Shown here piece after piece: positions 5,590 through 8,054 of a DNA stretch of 8,054 nucleotides. The translations under genes were made by a program, and so were the position numbers. This DNA is from an uncultured Collinsella sp. (GTDB taxonomy: Bacteria; Actinomycetota; Coriobacteriia; Coriobacteriales; Coriobacteriaceae), in assembly GCA_902465465.1 (NCBI GenBank), contig CABQNF010000038.1:1-8054 (forward strand), in the 5' to 3' direction. The notes under the pieces were generated by a model. It ran no database searches, was not told where the DNA came from, and saw nothing but the letters and a program-made list of their open reading frames with translations. How positions within the stretch are numbered: the first letter of the stretch is position 1; every line of letters begins with the position of its first letter.

Positions 5590-7596
5590 ATGACCGAGGA
5601 GCTCAAGAAGCAGGGCGGCGTTGATGACGCCGCTGCCGCGGGACTGGTCGAGGAAACGGCTGCCGTGGCACCCGAGCTGGATGACGCCGCCAAGGCTGCA
5701 GCCGAGCGCGAGGCTCGCCGCCAAGCGCTCTACGAGGAAAACGAGCGCGCCGAGGACGAGCGCGCCCGCGCTGAGGCGGAGCGCATGCGCGATGTGGACG
5801 ACGAGGACGAGGACGAGAAACCCCGCGACACCTGGGCGACGGTGCGCCGCCTGTGGAGCGAGGCTGCCGGCGACCATTGGCGCTTCTATATCGTGTTCGC
5901 GAGCATTGTGTTCTATGCCATCTTTAACACCGCTGCGCCGGCATATAGCGCCCGTGTGATCGATGAGCTGTGGGGCCACATTCAGGTGGCGTTTGCCAAC
6001 AACGCCACCTTCAACATCACCTGGGAGAACTGCGGCAGGACCATCTTCATCTACTTTATGATTTGGACGGCTGCCGCCTCGTTCTACGCGCTCCAGAGCT
6101 TTTTGATGTCGAGCGTTGCCGAACGCCTCAACCTGTGCCTACGCAACCGCATCGCACAAAAGCTCAACCGTCTGCCGCTTGCCTTTTTTGACGCGCATCG
6201 TCCCGGTGAGGTCGTCAGCCGTGCGACCAACGACTTGGACAAGATGTCCGAGAGCATGCAGCGCGGATTGCTGCAGCTGCTCGTGTCGATCGGCACGGTT
6301 GTTGGTGCTGTGAGCGTGATGTTCGTGTTCAGCGTGCAGCTTACGCTCGTCTTTCTGTTCTTTATGGCGCTGTCGCTGCTGGTGACCAAGGTGGTCTCGC
6401 GCCGCACGCATGACGTAACCGGTGAGCGCCAAGAGTGGGTGTCCAAGATTACGAGTGCGGTCGAGGAAGGCTACTCGGGCCGTCTGGTGATTCGCGCGTT
6501 TAACCGCGAGCGCCAAAGTTCTGCCGAGGTGCACCAGGCCTCGAGGGAACTAGCGCGCGTGAGTACCAAGGCCGACTTTATGATCAACGCCGTCGGCCCC
6601 GCGGTGCGCTTTATCGGCCGTTTGGCGCAGATCGTTATTGCGCTTGTGGGCTGCAGCATGCTGGTTGCCGGTCACATGACCGTCGGCGTGTTCCAGGCGT
6701 TCTTCCAGTTTATTTACGAGGCGTCCGAACCCATGACGCAGCTGTCGTTTACCTTTAACTCGCTGCAGAGCGCGCTGGCGAGTGCGGAGCGCGTGTTCGA
6801 CCTGCTCGATGAGCCCGAGATGGAAGCCGATCCGCTGCCGGACGAGGCCGCCAAGCTGCCGGGTCGCGTTGAGGGCCGCGTCTCCTTTGAGCACGTGCGC
6901 TTTGGTTATTCGCCCGACAAGCCGCTTATGCGCGACGTGTCGTTTACCGCCGAGCCGGGCCAGAAGATTGCCGTGGTGGGAACCACGGGCGCAGGCAAGA
7001 CGACGCTCATCAACCTGCTCATGCGCTTCTACGAGATTGACGGCGGGCGTATTACGCTCGACGGCGTGGATACGAGCCGCATGGATCGCGGCGAGCTGCG
7101 GCAGCAGTTTGGCATGGTGCTGCAGGACGCCTGGCTGTTCGACGGCACGATTGCCGAAAACATCGCCTACGGCTGTCCCGAGGCGACGCGCGAGGAGATC
7201 GTGGCGGCTGCGCGCGCCGCGCAGGTCGACTTCTTTGTGCGCACCATGCCTCAGGGCTACGACACGCGCGTGGCCAACGATGCCGAAAGCATCAGCCAGG
7301 GCCAACGCCAGCTGCTGACCATTGCGCGCGTGCTGCTCAACAACCCGGCGATTCTCATCCTGGACGAGGCGACCTCAAGCGTGGACACGCGTACCGAGCT
7401 TGCCATCGGCCGTGCCATGGATGCGCTTATGCGCGGGCGCACGAGCTTTGTGATCGCGCATCGCCTGTCGACGATCGTGGATGCCGACCTGATCTTGGTA
7501 ATGGATCACGGCAACATTATCGAGCAAGGCACGCATAAGGAGCTGCTCGCTGCCGAGGGTGCCTATGCCGACCTCTACTTGAGCCAGTTCGCCTAA
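5590..7596 (+). CDS. ABC exporter half-transporter, catalytic partner with charged N-terminal extension
   Basis: A 668-residue half-transporter, partner of the preceding gene. Residues 1-90 are an unusual extension: Ala/Asp/Glu-rich to about 35, then an Arg/Glu/Ala helix (about 35-67) with coiled-coil character, then an acidic run DVDDEDEDEK (68-77). Six membrane spans follow (starting near 99, 151, 227, 252, 340 and 364). The nucleotide-binding domain has Walker A GTTGAGKTT (464-472, Lys470), Q-loop Gln512, Walker B LILDEATSSVD (Asp592, catalytic Glu593) and H-loop His624, all intact. The signature is ISQGQRQ (Ser569), with Gln where the first Gly of SGGQ belongs. That is the expected complement of the partner's lost residues: one live site, one degenerate. 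ATG 5590 has GGAGG eight bases ahead and begins one base after the upstream stop, so translation is probably coupled. An in-frame GTG at 5581 has poor spacing. Confidence 0.93.
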   Translation: MTEELKKQGGVDDAAAAGLVEETAAVAPELDDAAKAAAEREARRQALYEENERAEDERARAEAERMRDVDDEDEDEKPRDTWATVRRLWSEAAGDHWRFYIVFASIVFYAIFNTAAPAYSARVIDELWGHIQVAFANNATFNITWENCGRTIFIYFMIWTAAASFYALQSFLMSSVAERLNLCLRNRIAQKLNRLPLAFFDAHRPGEVVSRATNDLDKMSESMQRGLLQLLVSIGTVVGAVSVMFVFSVQLTLVFLFFMALSLLVTKVVSRRTHDVTGERQEWVSKITSAVEEGYSGRLVIRAFNRERQSSAEVHQASRELARVSTKADFMINAVGPAVRFIGRLAQIVIALVGCSMLVAGHMTVGVFQAFFQFIYEASEPMTQLSFTFNSLQSALASAERVFDLLDEPEMEADPLPDEAAKLPGRVEGRVSFEHVRFGYSPDKPLMRDVSFTAEPGQKIAVVGTTGAGKTTLINLLMRFYEIDGGRITLDGVDTSRMDRGELRQQFGMVLQDAWLFDGTIAENIAYGCPEATREEIVAAARAAQVDFFVRTMPQGYDTRVANDAESISQGQRQLLTIARVLLNNPAILILDEATSSVDTRTELAIGRAMDALMRGRTSFVIAHRLSTIVDADLILVMDHGNIIEQGTHKELLAAEGAYADLYLSQFA

Positions 7597-7627
7597 TGTG
7601 ACAAAGGGACAGTCCCGCATGTCACAT
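7596..7627. repeat. Nested palindrome with GGGAC-A-GTCCC core
   Basis: The outer arms ATGTGACA (7596-7603) and TGTCACAT (7620-7627) are perfectly complementary over 8 bases. Inside, GGGAC (7606-7610) and GTCCC (7612-7616) pair around a single A. The element starts at the last base of the ABC gene's stop codon. It has no T-tract, so it is not a standard terminator. Its core is like that of the hairpin at 2022-2061, and both sit directly after a stop. That suggests a dispersed palindromic intergenic repeat, which one window cannot prove. Confidence 0.5.
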
Positions 7628-7631
7628 CAAA

Positions 7632-7672
7632 AAGAAAGGCGCGCCGGGGATGAATTCCCTGGCGCGCCTTCT
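7632..7672. terminator. Strong bidirectional terminator hairpin between convergent ABC and acetyltransferase genes
   Basis: AAGGCGCGCCGGGGA (7636-7650) pairs with TTCCCTGGCGCGCCTT (7655-7670) in a 15-bp stem with one G-T pair and a short TGAAT loop. Read on the minus strand, the stem is followed by TTTCTTTTT (complement of 7629-7637), a good U-tract for the acetyltransferase gene. On the plus strand the tail TTCTT is weaker but may still end the exporter transcript. Confidence 0.85.
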
Positions 7673-7710
7673 TGCGTTGATGCCGATGTCGTTTTGTGCC
7701 GCTTGCGCTC

Positions 7711-8054
7711 CTAGCGCTCGTCCACGAGCTTGGCGACGAGGGTTTTGAGCTCGGCCACCTCTCGCTCGAGTTCTTTGACGCGGCGGGCATTTTCGGTGAT
7801 GCCCTGGCGGTTGAGGGCACTCTGCTCGGCGGCGTCATCGGGCATGTACTCGCGATGCTGCTTGGCATCGAAGCTCTCCTCGAACACGCGGCAGCCGTTG
7901 CGCTTGATGATGCGTCCCGGCACGCCCACGACGGTGCAGTTGTCGGGCACGTCCTTAACGACGACCGAGTTGCCGCCGATCTTGACGTTGTTGCCGATGC
8001 GGATGTTGCCGAGCACCTTGGCGCCCGTGCCCACCGTGACATTGTTGCCCAGGG
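7711..8054 (-). CDS. cysE: Serine O-acetyltransferase, C-terminal part (cut by window edge)
   Basis: The last 113 residues of a left-handed beta-helix acetyltransferase, very probably serine O-acetyltransferase, which makes O-acetylserine from serine and acetyl-CoA for cysteine synthesis in the cytoplasm. Hexapeptide repeats are plain (GNNVTVGTGAKVLGNIRIG, then GNNVKIGGNSVVVKDVP), followed by the family's TVVGVPGRII. The catalytic His/Asp region and N-terminus lie beyond the right edge, so sugar or other hexapeptide acetyltransferases are not fully excluded. After VPGR there are about 67 more residues, ending in a Leu-heptad helix (VKELEREVAELKTLVAKLV) that could be a coiled coil. The end, DER, lacks the C-terminal Ile that docks E. 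coli CysE into CysK, so that complex seems unlikely. It converges on the ABC operon across the hairpin at 7632-7672. Confidence 0.82.
   Translation of the reverse strand, partial: LGNNVTVGTGAKVLGNIRIGNNVKIGGNSVVVKDVPDNCTVVGVPGRIIKRNGCRVFEESFDAKQHREYMPDDAAEQSALNRQGITENARRVKELEREVAELKTLVAKLVDER

Noticed and set aside
7638..7668. Two GGCGCGCC octamers as a possible recombination or attachment site
   Set aside because: They are the two arms of an obvious terminator stem; no integrase or duplicated target is nearby.
1..8054. CRISPR array, tRNA or rRNA genes, insertion sequences, toxin-antitoxin or defence genes
   Set aside because: No spaced direct repeats, cloverleaf, transposase motif or recognised defence domain was seen on either strand.

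Overview
The window is GC-rich bacterial DNA (roughly 60% G+C by eye) with clear Shine-Dalgarno sequences and short intergenic gaps. Codon use, gene content and style suggest Actinomycetota of the class Coriobacteriia, perhaps Collinsella-like. That placement is an impression, not a computed assignment. The genes look chromosomal. I see no transposase, integrase, phage gene, tRNA, rRNA or CRISPR array.

Layout, left to right. (1) 143-1360, +: a transcription regulator built like an NtrC/PrpR/TyrR-type protein, with a decayed AAA+ domain and an intact Fis-type helix-turn-helix. (2) 1445-2020, +: an unrecognised single-pass membrane protein with a basic N-terminus and an acidic/Thr-rich tail. 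(3) 2022-2071: a long hairpin between convergent genes. (4) 2076-2597, -: a small FMN-dependent nitroreductase-family protein. (5) 2598-2891: an AT-richer divergent intergenic region containing a 36-nt dyad. (6) 2892-3182, +: an unrecognised 96-residue protein ending in a textbook terminator (3209-3244). (7) 3288-7596, +: a MarR-type repressor followed by two ABC exporter half-transporters, very probably one operon. (8) 7596-7670: a nested palindrome and then a strong terminator hairpin. (9) 7711-8054, -: the 3' part of a serine O-acetyltransferase gene (cysE-type), cut by the window edge.

The best-supported system is the MarR/ABC operon. Its promoter (TTGACG, 17 bp, TAATCT) is overlapped by one dyad, and a near-identical copy lies 35 bp downstream in the leader, which fits autorepression by the MarR protein. 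The two half-transporters have complementary active-site losses. The first has Asp in place of the Walker B Glu and Gln in place of the H-loop His, with a normal signature. The second has a normal Walker B and H-loop but a changed signature (SQGQ). Together they would form a heterodimer with one degenerate and one catalytic ATP site, as in TM287/288- or BmrCD-type exporters. The second subunit also has an unusual charged N-terminal extension of about 90 residues.

Nothing here is clearly a wholly new system. The items most worth checking are the paired operators, the charged ABC extension, the decayed AAA+ regulator, the dyad ahead of the 96-residue gene, and the GGGAC/GTCCC-cored hairpins that begin at or just after two stop codons.
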